Positions 9,592-19,431 of a stretch of DNA of 64,000 bases are shown here, in pieces (positions within the stretch are counted from its first letter, which is position 1; every line of letters starts with the position of its first letter). Both the position numbers and the translations under genes were made by a program. The notes beneath the pieces are model-generated. The model did no database searches. It was not told where the DNA came from and worked only from the letters and a program-made list of their open reading frames with translations. This DNA is from Saccharomycopsis malanga (Eukaryota > Ascomycota > Saccharomycetes > Ascoideales > Saccharomycopsidaceae), in contig CP025326.1 of NCBI GenBank assembly GCA_004014935.1, positions 372,001 to 436,000 of the forward strand, written 5' to 3'.

Positions 9592-12500
9592 CTAAAGCTC
9601 ATCATGGAACTGAGACGCTTGTTCATCTTCGATTGCAAACTGGGCCGCAGTGTCGGTTTGGTGTACAATGTCAGCAAAGTTGGTTTTTTGCTTAATATTC
9701 TTCTTTTTAGCCATTTCCATAAGTTGGGCAATCTCGTTGTCGTAAACAGACCATTCAGGGATCTGTCTTCTGGCGCGGTCTAGCTTGGGTTCTTTAGTGA
9801 GAGGATTGTTGCATAGATCGATTGTTTTGGCGGATTTGAGGGATTCGTCGCTGCACCATGTTTCGCACCATAGCCAGTCTTGGTCCAAGGAGTGGATTTT
9901 GATGCTGTACTGCAAGTTGTTGGGCAAGTCCTGGTCGAGATTGCTTAGGGAGTTTGGGTCTGCGCTCAACTGTTGGTAGTGCTGGCGCAAGCGGTCGCCG
10001 GCAGCAATAGAACGGAACTTTTTCAAATCAACTACATAAAGTGCACTTATATGGTAAGGCTTGTTGCCTCTTTCGAGAAGGGTTTTCCAGTATCCTTTTT
10101 TCCAAAAGCGGAAACCCTCCATCTCAGTGCGGGAATCACACATTGGCACGTAGCCATACGGGGCTCCCTGTAGATCGAGATCCACCAATTCCTTCAAATC
10201 GGCGCGCACAATCTGGTCTGCGTCGACAAAGATCACCTTGTCCAAGTCCTGGGGAAACAAGACATCCAAGAACAAGATCTTGTATCCCCAGATGGTTCTC
10301 TGTTTCTCGCGCTGGCCTCTCAACCAGAGCGGCCATTTGTAGGTGACCAACTCGTACTGGAAGTTGTAGCGGGCCGCCAATGTTGGGAGAAACTCTTTAA
10401 AATTGGCCGACATGTAATTGTCAATGAGCCAGAACTTGACACTATGCTGTGTATGGTTTCTAACCGATGCTGTCATAATACTGAGCAATCGTTCGTACAA
10501 ATGGCCGCTTGCTACTGCAAAAATATTGATTTCTGCTTGGACTTTGGTTTGTTTTTTTGGTTTCCAAAATGGCAATGAATTGGGTGAAAATGGCAATGAA
10601 TTGGATGATTTTGAATCGTCATTTTTTTTTGGTTTCCAAAATGACAATAAATTGGATAAAAACGAAAATAAATTGGATAAAAATAAATTGGATGATTTTC
10701 TGTCCTCGCTAGTAAAGTCTCCAACAGAAACGTCTTTCTGGCCCGGATTCTTTGTAAACTCCGGGAAAAGAACCACTGAATTCATGTCCAACATTGTGAC
10801 CAACAATAACGAGTCTTTGAACACTCCTTGTGGAGCAACCAGCTGGCTGTTTTGGACCAACGAATACATCTTGGAAGACGGGCTGTTTGGTTTGATGGAA
10901 AGCTGCCATACGCCAGGATTGGCCTGCAACTGGAAATAGCCATAGTTTGCCATGATGCTGGTGTCGGAATACGCGTCTCCAGAGGCCGCGGCATGCAGAC
11001 TGCTGGCTGGGGCGGTTCTCAACTCCAACTGGACACCGTGGGGAGGCATTAAGGACCCTGAGGTGGTTGCGTAGCCCTCGATGATGATGTTTTGCAACTG
11101 GTAGACTGCGTCGACGCAGCGGTGCTGCGTCAAGTCCAACTTGAGGTTGTCCAAGTCGTGGGCCGAGCGTTTTGGCAATGCAATCCAGGCGTGCGGAAGG
11201 TCCAAGTCCAAAGTAAAGAGGGTTTCGTCCGGAACGCGGTCAAACCGGGCGGTGTACGGCGCAGGGTCGACGTTGCCGTCTAGAAACGTGACTTGGGGCA
11301 AATACACGCTGCTGTAGAGCCGTTTGATGCCAAGCTCTGCAGGCTCTGCAGGCTCGGTGGCCGCAGGCTTCGGAGCGAGACACACCTTGAGGTTTACGCT
11401 GCTGGAGGTTCTGACGACGTTTTCTAGCGCTGCTGCGAGCGAGACGAGTTTCTGCGACGATTCTTGCAACGGGTCGACAAGCACGACAATGTCGAGTGCT
11501 GCTGGTTGTGCAGGGAGCCCTGGCATCTCTAGACAGGTGCCGTTGAGGTCCAAGACGCCCAAATGGAGCCGTGGCACCGCAGAATCGATGCCGGGGCCAT
11601 GCGCGGGGCCTGTCTCGTAATATGTGCGAGTCAACACAGAGAAAAACAAGTCGTACCAGTCGTACTTGTCGCCATTGGCCATCGGACCCAATTCGTTGGT
11701 TATTTGGTACAAGGACCTGAACAATCTAGTTTTGCGTTCGTGCTGGAACAAGCGGCCGACCAGATCGGCCAGCATGAGCGTTTGAAGCTCCAACACCCGG
11801 GAGTTGAGCATTATGATTGGTCTGTCTTTTGCATACACATGCACCGATTCCAAGAGCTGTCGCGTTGGGGCGTATGCAGACGTGGCTGTTTGCGGGGCCG
11901 TTTGCTGGAAACTGTCGACTAGAGCAAGGGCTGCGGCCCAGTCTTTTGACGAGTCGAAAAGTTGCTGTAGTTTTGCCACCAAAGTGTTGTCGGACCCGGT
12001 GTTGACGAGTCTGTACTTGACGAGCGCGGTTTTGGGCTGTTTGATTTCGTTCCGGAGGACCTGGGCGAGCTGTGCAGCCACGGCCGCGGTGCCAAAGTCG
12101 CCCGCTAGCGTCAACGACAAGTGCTGGTACAATCTGGCGTCCCTGCTGCTGCCGGCGTCGTTGACAAACGTGCACACGTGGCTGTCTGCCGAGACCCTGT
12201 CGAGATACTCGGCGGAGATTAGCGCATAGTGCACGTCGGCCGGATCCTGTGGGACCACTGTGGTGTCACGCACCGGCTCTGCCTGGCTGTACAAGTACTC
12301 TTTGATGGACTGACCGTTTCTCGGATACCCGGCGTCGACAGCAGCAGCAACGAGCTGCACATCCAGCGCCAACTGCGCCGAAAGAAACTGCTGCCACCCG
12401 TCGGCATGGACATTGAACGGATGGAACACACCGTCCACTATGATGTAGCCCTGGTCGAGCGAAAACCGGCGGACAAAGGCAGCATTGCGGTGCCGCACAG

Positions 12501-14433
12501 GCGTCCCCGGGGTCTCCGGCGTCTCCGGCGTCCCAAGATGCCGTTTCCACAACAGCCCGTAGTACGAGGCGTCGGCACGGCGGAGATAGGCTAGAAAGTC
12601 AAAGTTGCGGGACGCGGCTGCCTTTTCGTACAAGTCCGACGCCAACAACCGGTCCAAAACCCGCAATTCGTCCACATCCAACGTCTGCGGCCGCCCGTCA
12701 ACCATAACGGTCTGGCCCGTGACCTCCGAGTAGTACGGGTCGGCCCGGCCGAGCACAATGGGCACAATTCCAATGCGGTGGGCCATCCTGCGCGAAAGGG
12801 CAATCTGCAAAATCTGGCCAATCGCCCCGAGCATCCGCCGGTTCGACATGTTGATGGCAAAGACCACCTGCAAGACGTTCTCCTTGTAGCGAGGCAAGCC
12901 GCCCGCCGCTGTTTTCCACACCGACTGGTCCGTCGTGAAGTCCGCATACCGCGCGTCCGTCTCCAAGTCGTTCAAGTACACAATGCTGTCTCCGTTGACC
13001 GGCGTGTTGATGTCGTATCTTCTGCGGTTGCCTGCGCCGTCCACGGAGCCCGAAAGCCGCGCAAACTCGCTGATAAACGCCTTGGCAGCACCGGCCGTCA
13101 CGTTCAACGCCTCAAGCCGCCCAACATGCGCTTTTTCGGCCTTTAGCAAGCCCATCAAGCCAAACAAGCTGTAACTGAGCTCGCCGAGCTTCTTGCCGTT
13201 CACATACAACCCTTTCAAGTCGCCCACTCTGCGGTTGTGCTTGATTTTGCCCAAAAAGCCCGCAAAACCAGCGTCCTTCTTCGCGTAGCGGAAATGGCTC
13301 GACGTCGCTATATCATACGCATACTTGGGCAAGTTGTTGACAATCTGCTTCAAAAGCCGGAGCCGCGCAAGCCCGTCGCCCGGGGCTTTGTGGAGAATAT
13401 AGTGGCAAACCTTCAAATCCAAGTTTTTCAACTGTTTTCTGCTCAATGCCTTGATATTCCTACCGGTTTTGCTCAAAAACCCAAGCGGCGACGAATCTCC
13501 GCCCAACGCGCCGTCTGCTTCCTCGGCAACTCGCTCATTGTCTCGCCCATCTAGGTTTTTCACCGGCTTCTTGATATCTCGGTCATCAATAACAATATAA
13601 TCTGTTCTCTTCAACCGGAGCTCTACACCATAGCCTGCAAGCAACTCCGCCGAGTCCTCGTCCCCACTGGCCGTGGAAGGCCCTACATATCTCACTACAA
13701 ACCTCACCTTGCCCATCTTGGCCGACTGGCACAAGTGCAAGAAATACTCTCTGAACGCCGGATCCTCGATATCCCCGTAAAGAATAGCCAAGGGCGCCTT
13801 GGCATCCAGCCCAATGACTCTGTCAAACGGCAAAAGCTGCCCGCTGTCGGCATCACCGTCGCCAGCAGCGCTTTTCAAGGCAAAAATGTCGTCAGAACTA
13901 CATAGAATCTCGCCATTGTAAAGCACCCATGTTGACGGCACTCCTGCAGAGCCGCCAAAACATTTCGCCAACCTGTTTCTGTAGTAAGGAAACACAGTCT
14001 GGTTGTAATAGTTGAAATGCGTGATAATCCGAGGAGAATAATAATTGTTGGCTAAATACAAGTCGAAAAAAGAGACTTCGTCTCCATCCAATAATCTAAC
14101 TACTTTACTATAATACTGCTCGTCGGTCATTATCTCATACCCATCGGCATCGAATTCGTCGTCCGAATCCTCGGCCATAGAGACCCCAACTTGCAACACC
14201 TGTGCCAACGCTGCAAAATAAAGACTTTCGTTGTACCCAGCAAGTGTTTCTACCAATTGTAATCTAAAAGACGGCTTGGGCCAGTTGGATACCATCGTCA
14301 TAGCAACATGGTTGTCATTATACAATGACCCATGGCTGATAATTACATGGTTGACAAGTATTAATATATAGAACAAAATGCTCTTATATTTACGCAGCAA
14401 ATCCATGTTTATTGCGTTTGATTGTGTTTGCAT
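9592..14433 (-). CDS. UDP-glucose:glycoprotein glucosyltransferase (UGGT), ER luminal
   Basis: A 1613-residue protein, the usual UGGT length. A hydrophobic signal sequence (ILFYILILVNHVIISHG) follows the N-terminus; the in-frame ATG at 14406 is an alternative start. The long middle part corresponds to the thioredoxin-like folding-sensor domains. Residues about 1302-1565 are the GT24 catalytic domain, with VKFWLIDN, KWPLWLRGQREKQRTIWGYK, the DxD-type FVDADQ, and NLDQDLPNN. The protein ends in HDEL, the yeast ER-retention signal. UGGT re-glucosylates misfolded N-glycoproteins for calnexin. The S. cerevisiae relative Kre5 has lost the catalytic consensus, whereas this copy keeps it, so I expect an active enzyme. 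A low-complexity linker (about residues 1235-1300) with repeated FWKPKK is unusual. Bases 11,000-13,800 are clearly more GC-rich than the flanks. Confidence 0.93.
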   Translation of the reverse strand: MQTQSNAINMDLLRKYKSILFYILILVNHVIISHGSLYNDNHVAMTMVSNWPKPSFRLQLVETLAGYNESLYFAALAQVLQVGVSMAEDSDDEFDADGYEIMTDEQYYSKVVRLLDGDEVSFFDLYLANNYYSPRIITHFNYYNQTVFPYYRNRLAKCFGGSAGVPSTWVLYNGEILCSSDDIFALKSAAGDGDADSGQLLPFDRVIGLDAKAPLAILYGDIEDPAFREYFLHLCQSAKMGKVRFVVRYVGPSTASGDEDSAELLAGYGVELRLKRTDYIVIDDRDIKKPVKNLDGRDNERVAEEADGALGGDSSPLGFLSKTGRNIKALSRKQLKNLDLKVCHYILHKAPGDGLARLRLLKQIVNNLPKYAYDIATSSHFRYAKKDAGFAGFLGKIKHNRRVGDLKGLYVNGKKLGELSYSLFGLMGLLKAEKAHVGRLEALNVTAGAAKAFISEFARLSGSVDGAGNRRRYDINTPVNGDSIVYLNDLETDARYADFTTDQSVWKTAAGGLPRYKENVLQVVFAINMSNRRMLGAIGQILQIALSRRMAHRIGIVPIVLGRADPYYSEVTGQTVMVDGRPQTLDVDELRVLDRLLASDLYEKAAASRNFDFLAYLRRADASYYGLLWKRHLGTPETPETPGTPVRHRNAAFVRRFSLDQGYIIVDGVFHPFNVHADGWQQFLSAQLALDVQLVAAAVDAGYPRNGQSIKEYLYSQAEPVRDTTVVPQDPADVHYALISAEYLDRVSADSHVCTFVNDAGSSRDARLYQHLSLTLAGDFGTAAVAAQLAQVLRNEIKQPKTALVKYRLVNTGSDNTLVAKLQQLFDSSKDWAAALALVDSFQQTAPQTATSAYAPTRQLLESVHVYAKDRPIIMLNSRVLELQTLMLADLVGRLFQHERKTRLFRSLYQITNELGPMANGDKYDWYDLFFSVLTRTYYETGPAHGPGIDSAVPRLHLGVLDLNGTCLEMPGLPAQPAALDIVVLVDPLQESSQKLVSLAAALENVVRTSSSVNLKVCLAPKPAATEPAEPAELGIKRLYSSVYLPQVTFLDGNVDPAPYTARFDRVPDETLFTLDLDLPHAWIALPKRSAHDLDNLKLDLTQHRCVDAVYQLQNIIIEGYATTSGSLMPPHGVQLELRTAPASSLHAAASGDAYSDTSIMANYGYFQLQANPGVWQLSIKPNSPSSKMYSLVQNSQLVAPQGVFKDSLLLVTMLDMNSVVLFPEFTKNPGQKDVSVGDFTSEDRKSSNLFLSNLFSFLSNLLSFWKPKKNDDSKSSNSLPFSPNSLPFWKPKKQTKVQAEINIFAVASGHLYERLLSIMTASVRNHTQHSVKFWLIDNYMSANFKEFLPTLAARYNFQYELVTYKWPLWLRGQREKQRTIWGYKILFLDVLFPQDLDKVIFVDADQIVRADLKELVDLDLQGAPYGYVPMCDSRTEMEGFRFWKKGYWKTLLERGNKPYHISALYVVDLKKFRSIAAGDRLRQHYQQLSADPNSLSNLDQDLPNNLQYSIKIHSLDQDWLWCETWCSDESLKSAKTIDLCNNPLTKEPKLDRARRQIPEWSVYDNEIAQLMEMAKKKNIKQKTNFADIVHQTDTAAQFAIEDEQASQFHDEL

Positions 14434-14775
14434 CTAATTAATTGCTGAACAATTATTCATTGGTCCTAATCATTATTACCGCTCACTGTGAAAATTCACC
14501 GCCTGATCGTCGCATGCGATACAATGTGCATGCACGTGATAGATGCATTTTTCACTGTATAGGTAAATTTGGCTCTTCCCAACATGAAAGATGTATAAGC
14601 CCACGATTGATAAGATAAAATAGCAGATTCATAGCTCTAATATATTTGGGAGTATGCTAAAGGGTGAAAAGAAACTCGTTTTTTGTAAACAATATGTAAA
14701 TACAGTGCTTGAATAGCAAAATAATAAAACAACAAACCAACAGTAAACGAAACATCTATAAAATATTTATAAAAT
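14434..14775. other. UGGT upstream region
   Basis: Upstream of the UGGT start on the minus strand. It contains GCATGC/TGCATGCACGTGA motifs (about 14513-14540) of the kind seen in several other gaps. No gene seen. Confidence 0.4.
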
Positions 14776-14990
14776 GGAAAAACCACTGGGCCATTTGGCT
14801 CAGTGGTCAGAGCTCTCGAAGAAGAGAAAAACAAGGCCTAACAGGAATATGGGTGAGCCAACTATGATCAAAAGGACATGATTGGGCTTTTCCCCACTGG
14901 GTTTTACCAAGTCCCCTTAGACATGGCGCGTATATACGAAACTGATATGTACTGGGCTTGAAACAGATGATATAATTATTATTGAAGATA
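14776..14990 (+). mobile_element. SINE-A copy, deleted subfamily (no B box)
   Basis: Starts CCACTGGGCCATT, followed by an A box TGGCTCAGTGG (14796-14806) and GTCAGAGCTCTCGAAGAAG. It then jumps to GATCAAAAGGACATGATTGG, skipping the B box and middle body present in fuller copies, and ends AAGTCCCCTTAGACATGG, GCGTATATACGAAACTGAT, TGTACTGGGCTTGAAA and an ATTATTATT tail. The copy at 45.4 kb has the same internal deletion. Confidence 0.75.
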
Positions 14991-15138
14991 TTCTATACAA
15001 ACCTGGAGGGGCCTGGCGATTTAATAAAGTTCTTGACAGCACCCTGCTGTGGATCTGTAATGAACAAATGCTTAACAATAGTTTTGAAGACTCGTATTGG
15101 CTTTTTGATGAGTGATTTAGCGTTGTACTTTGATAAGA

Positions 15139-15420
15139 TCTAGCCAAACATTGCCAAACATTGCCAAACATTGCCAAACATAGCAAAACATAGCAAAACA
15201 TAGCAAAACCTAACAAAACATAGCCAAAAGTAGCCAAACATAGCCAAAAGTAGCCAAACATAGCCAAAAGTAGCCAAACATAGCAAAACATGGCCAAAAG
15301 TAGCCAAAAGTAGCAAAACATAGCAAAACCTAACGAAACCTAACGAAACATGGCCAAAAGTAGCCAAACACAGCAAAACATAGCAAAACATGGCCAAACC
15401 TAACAAAACCTAACAAACCT
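15139..15420. repeat. 10-bp minisatellite, about 28 imperfect units
   Basis: Tandem decamers built on AAACATAGCC and AAACCTAACA, with AAAAGTAGCC variants, end exactly at the stop codon of the next gene (15419). The long minus-strand frames of LCLAMFGYFW-type repeats are products of the repeat and are not called as genes. Confidence 0.9.
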
Positions 15421-17650
15421 AGGCAAAAAAATACTTTCTTTGATCAGTGTTTCCAAACCTTTCGTTAAAAACAATATTTTTTGGCTGAATACTTTTATAA
15501 TTTCTTTGTTTCACTTTACTGGCAGCCATGTTACGCTTCAAGGACGAGCTGTGGTGTTTGATTGGCACAGCTGGTTTTCTTTTGGAAGCCACAGGTTTGG
15601 CTCTGACGGCCGGTGGTGGTTTTAGGGCGCTCAAGCGAGGATTGCTGGATAACTGTTGCAACTGGCTAGGATTACTTTTAGGCTTACTTTTCGGGGATTT
15701 GGAATACTCCATTTGGGAGGCTTTGTAGGCTGGCAAGGCAGTTCTTGGTTTGGTTTTTGCGGATATTTTCAGTTTGGACTCTGTGGCGGCTTTTCTGGGT
15801 GGTTTGGACTCTTTGGCGGCTTTTCTGAGTGGTTTGGACTCTTTGGATTCGGGAATTGCAGCCAAATACGGGTTTCTGTCGTGTTTGGTGTTCCTCTTTA
15901 CCGGCGAAGGCATGATATCATAGCTAATAGTGTAGGTATCGGAGTCTTCGTCTTTTACGAGCGTTGAGTCACTGGCTAGGTTAATATATTTACTGGATTT
16001 GCCTACATGCTGTGCGCTGGACGACTTGTTGATGCTGATGCCTGCGGCAGCCATGGAAATACGCTTGGATCTTCGGAGGTCCTCGATCTTGGTCTCTGTG
16101 TCCGGGTCCAAGTATGGGTTGTCCAACGTGTACAAGTTGTAGAGATCGGTGGTTTCGTCTTTGATCAAAACGGATCTTTTCTTGATTTGGATGTTGGAGC
16201 TGTGTTTGGGCAACGGCGGCTCGTCCAAGTGTCTGAACAGCAACCCTGGGCCTGAAATGCGTTTGTAGTTGCCGCTCAATCTGGTCAAGGCAACGCTGTT
16301 GGTGGTTTTCGACCGCTTGAGCTTCACCTTGTCGGTAAACGACGTGGAAAAGCCCGTTGGCTTGCGGTCCAAACTGTTCTTGCTACGTGTGCTGGGCATC
16401 ACATGGATTGTCTTGGTTTTTGTATCGAAATTGTGGGTGCTCACCGTCTGTCCCTTAGCCTGTGCTACGCTACCTTCTTCCGCCGCATTTACCTTGGTAA
16501 GCACTGCCCTGATTGCGGTCACTAGCTTGTTGTTTGCAAACACTGACTTGTGGCCTTCGTTTTCAAACGACGTGCCTCTGTTTGGCGCATTGTAAATGCT
16601 CTTTCTCGACAAGTTTTTCGAAAGCCGCTTTACGTTCTTGATAATGTTCTTTCTGGTGACCACCACTCTGTATTTTAATGTCTTTTTCTCCCCACCCTCG
16701 CCTCCAGAAACAGGCACAGTGTAATCGTTCTTGTATGTTTGAGTATTGAACAAGTTTTCAGGCTCATTCTTGAATGTTTGAGTATTAAACAAGTTTTCAG
16801 GCCCTACTGATCTTGTTGGCTGCTTCAATATCGATTTTGGTGTTTTTTTCTCAAAATCATGGAAACTGCAAACCCGTTTTTCCTTGGAAAAACCTCTTTG
16901 TTCTTTTACTCGTTCATTTCTTGAATTTTCTCTCTGTTCTTTTACTATTTCCATTCCCCTTGGCTTTTCTCGTTGTTCTTTGACTAATTCCACTTCTCTT
17001 TCCACTTCTCTTTCCACTTCTCTTTCCACTTCTCTTTCCATTTCTCTTTGTTCTTTTACCAATTCCACTTCTTTTGGCTTTTCACTAGCCTTTTGCCCCA
17101 AAACAGTCTCAATGCTTGGAAAAACCAGCGACCGGCCTGACATTATGGAGGCCACCTCGTCATAATCCACAATCAAATCTATTATGAACGAATACCCGTC
17201 AGAACCATCGTCGCCTTGCGGCTCTTCGAGTTTCACCACTTGGACGTCTTGCCCATTGTTCACCTTTACCTCGTAATGCGGCAAATTGTACTGTTTCTGC
17301 AAACTACGTACCGACGGCACAGACTCGGTCTCGGTGTCGTCGTAATAACTGTCAAGAATATTGTCTCTGCCACTGAATACACTATCGGCAATGGTTTCAT
17401 AGCTGGTCTCGTGTACTCTCCCTTCCTTGCCAAAAACCCGGCTTGGAAGCACCGAGAAGTTGCTGTTCTTGCTCTGCGGAGTGCTGCTGGTCGTTTCTGA
17501 GCCTTTGACGTCGCTGATAGAAGAAGAAATCGAAATCAAATCAAAATTGAACACCGCTTCCTCTTCAACAGATATCGTAGCACTGCCACGTCTAAACATC
17601 TCTTCACTACCATCAGTCGCATACCCTCCAATTATACTGTCCACACCCAT
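15419..17650 (-). CDS. Unrecognised basic, low-complexity protein (743 aa)
   Basis: One long frame. The first in-frame ATG is at 17650 (MGVDSIIGGYATDGS); codons further upstream are open but have no ATG. The N-terminal 230 residues are Ser/Asp/Glu-rich. A charged repeat follows, four EREV units leading into VELVKEQREK (bases about 16985-17050), then a basic Ser/Lys-rich region that runs to the C-terminus YFFA. Lys/Ser patches such as KRLSKNLSRKS resemble phosphorylation-rich scaffold proteins. No enzymatic motif, signal peptide or membrane segment is visible. I do not recognise the family. The stop abuts a 10-bp minisatellite, so the last codons or 3' UTR may vary between strains. Confidence 0.75.
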   Translation of the reverse strand: MGVDSIIGGYATDGSEEMFRRGSATISVEEEAVFNFDLISISSSISDVKGSETTSSTPQSKNSNFSVLPSRVFGKEGRVHETSYETIADSVFSGRDNILDSYYDDTETESVPSVRSLQKQYNLPHYEVKVNNGQDVQVVKLEEPQGDDGSDGYSFIIDLIVDYDEVASIMSGRSLVFPSIETVLGQKASEKPKEVELVKEQREMEREVEREVEREVEREVELVKEQREKPRGMEIVKEQRENSRNERVKEQRGFSKEKRVCSFHDFEKKTPKSILKQPTRSVGPENLFNTQTFKNEPENLFNTQTYKNDYTVPVSGGEGGEKKTLKYRVVVTRKNIIKNVKRLSKNLSRKSIYNAPNRGTSFENEGHKSVFANNKLVTAIRAVLTKVNAAEEGSVAQAKGQTVSTHNFDTKTKTIHVMPSTRSKNSLDRKPTGFSTSFTDKVKLKRSKTTNSVALTRLSGNYKRISGPGLLFRHLDEPPLPKHSSNIQIKKRSVLIKDETTDLYNLYTLDNPYLDPDTETKIEDLRRSKRISMAAAGISINKSSSAQHVGKSSKYINLASDSTLVKDEDSDTYTISYDIMPSPVKRNTKHDRNPYLAAIPESKESKPLRKAAKESKPPRKAATESKLKISAKTKPRTALPAYKASQMEYSKSPKSKPKSNPSQLQQLSSNPRLSALKPPPAVRAKPVASKRKPAVPIKHHSSSLKRNMAASKVKQRNYKSIQPKNIVFNERFGNTDQRKYFFA

Positions 17651-19431
17651 TTTAGAATATCTCAACAAACTAGATTGGTTGACTGCTGGACAAAAATACC
17701 TTTTTTTTTCTCTTGCCTTAACATGACTCCTCCACCTCTGCAATCCATGAGGATACCATCACATTTTATTTGATTTCTCCCCATCCCAACCTCGCCTACA
17801 CTCCCCATACCTGGATCCTCCTAGCCTCATTGAATTAGCTTCTCCATTGACACATTCTCTGCTTGGGATCCTGAGTTACCACCAAATGCGAGTTTATGCG
17901 GGTATATGCGTGCGTCATGTGCTCGTGCATAACCTATAGCTGGATATGGTGATAATATCACTTAAAGAGTGTTTGGTTGGCAGTATTTGGCAGTATTTGT
18001 TTGGCTGGGGTTTTGGTAGGATTGTGTAAGCAGCCGCCAAGTTCAGAATTAGCCACTGGTTTCAAACACCAACAATAAGACATTTGTTAGTATACTACAA
18101 AAAAGAAAGGTATTTCCTCGATCGATGGTAACTGCTGATCAGTGGGGCTCAGCAAACGCGTAAGCGCGCGCTTTATTGGGTATTTATCCACGTCTAGTGT
18201 CACTGTCACCTTTCAACAATGCCAATCCATCCCATGGTGAAATCGCTAGAAATCCCATTGACATTGAGATCAACTGCTAGAAAGACTACCCGACGTTACA
18301 GAGTGGCTGCCCTGAAACATGTACGTGCAGCATCGTGCAGCATCTTCCCCCGAGAGTATATTGATATAAGAGGGGAGAATAGGGGTTTTGTTTGTCAAAA
18401 AGACATACTGTAGTTTTCAATATACATAACGTGTTTAAAAACATTGTGTTTTCCCAAGTTTTGAAACTATTAATCTTCATTAATCGAGAAATTGATGTTC
18501 AATCATCGCGCTGTATAGGCATGCATAATGCTGCACCAAGCATGTGCCAAAGCGTTATATAATCACATGGGCCTATAGTATATTATCTATTATATTACTA
18601 GTAATTATTGGTAATTATTATGCCTAGATGCTAGCTAGTTTTGAGATAATTGATAAAGCCAAATCTATCTATTGTAAAATAATAAAAAAAGTGGCTGTTT
18701 ATTTTACTTAATTTTTTGTATACAACTATAATTGCTACTTTGTCTATTAAACCGTTATTTCGCCCAAAGTTTGCTATTGTTCAACGTGTTATTTCTTTTG
18801 AAATTATGGTTTGTATATCCTTGTTGATCGTTTGCAAAAAAAGAGCAGGTTTCTGAAATTTAGGTTCTGGCTTGCGATATTAGGCACAAGCAACAGTAGT
18901 GGTGCCATTTTTTGTAGAGATTGTTATAATTTGTAGAAATGGTTTTGGTCATAATTATCAGCAAATTACATATAGGTCATGACCAATACGTAATAAACGA
19001 ATTTTAGGGGACAATGTAAACTAGTGTAAAACAATAGTCAGGAAAGGTATTGTTGCCAAATCTGGATAATCGACTACAAGGGGTGATTAATATGAATCTA
19101 CAATTATAAGAAAATATAATGGAATAAAATTCAAGGTAGAAGAATATTATGATGGACATTATTGGGTTTTACCGAGTTCCTTTAGATGGAGCGTATATAC
19201 AAAAGTAACTGGGGTCGAAATGTATGATATTATTAGTAAATTGTATAATTATAGTGAAAGAGGAAGGATTTATTAAATTGTATAATTGTAGTTTTTACCA
19301 AATAATAGAAAGGATCCATTAAATTTTACAATAATCACCAAATACCAAGAAACCATTAAATTTTACAACCAAATAGCAACAAAGATGTATTAGACCAAAA
19401 GTGATGGCGAATAGAAATGCAAAAAAGAATA
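17651..19431. other. 1.8-kb intergenic region
   Basis: Promoter of the 743-aa gene on the left and the 3' end of the arrestin gene on the right. A 64-codon frame at 18219-18413 has a TATA-like TATTTATCC about 35 bp upstream but no recognisable product. The TGCAGCATCG/TGCAGCATCT pair and several ATGCA motifs lie near 18330-18540. From 18600 the DNA is very AT-rich without coding signs. Confidence 0.4.
19145..19240 (+). mobile_element. SINE-A 3' fragment
   Basis: Only the 3' end is present: GGACATTATTGGGTTTTACC, GAGTTCCTTTAGATGGAGCG, TATATACAAAAGTAACTGGGG, then TCGAAATGTATGATATTATTAG. It matches the end of the fuller copies at 14.8 and 55.2 kb. Confidence 0.6.

Noticed and set aside
14796-14806. 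tRNA genes at SINE-A and SINE-B heads
   Set aside because: A and B boxes are present in several copies, but acceptor and anticodon stems do not pair, so they are not functional tRNAs.
14917-15406. Aromatic-rich frames with LAMFGYVW-type repeats
   Set aside because: Product of the 10-bp minisatellite and the SINE tail; no start context or family.
18219-18413. 64-codon frame with TATA-like box upstream
   Set aside because: No recognisable product; no splice signals that would extend it convincingly.
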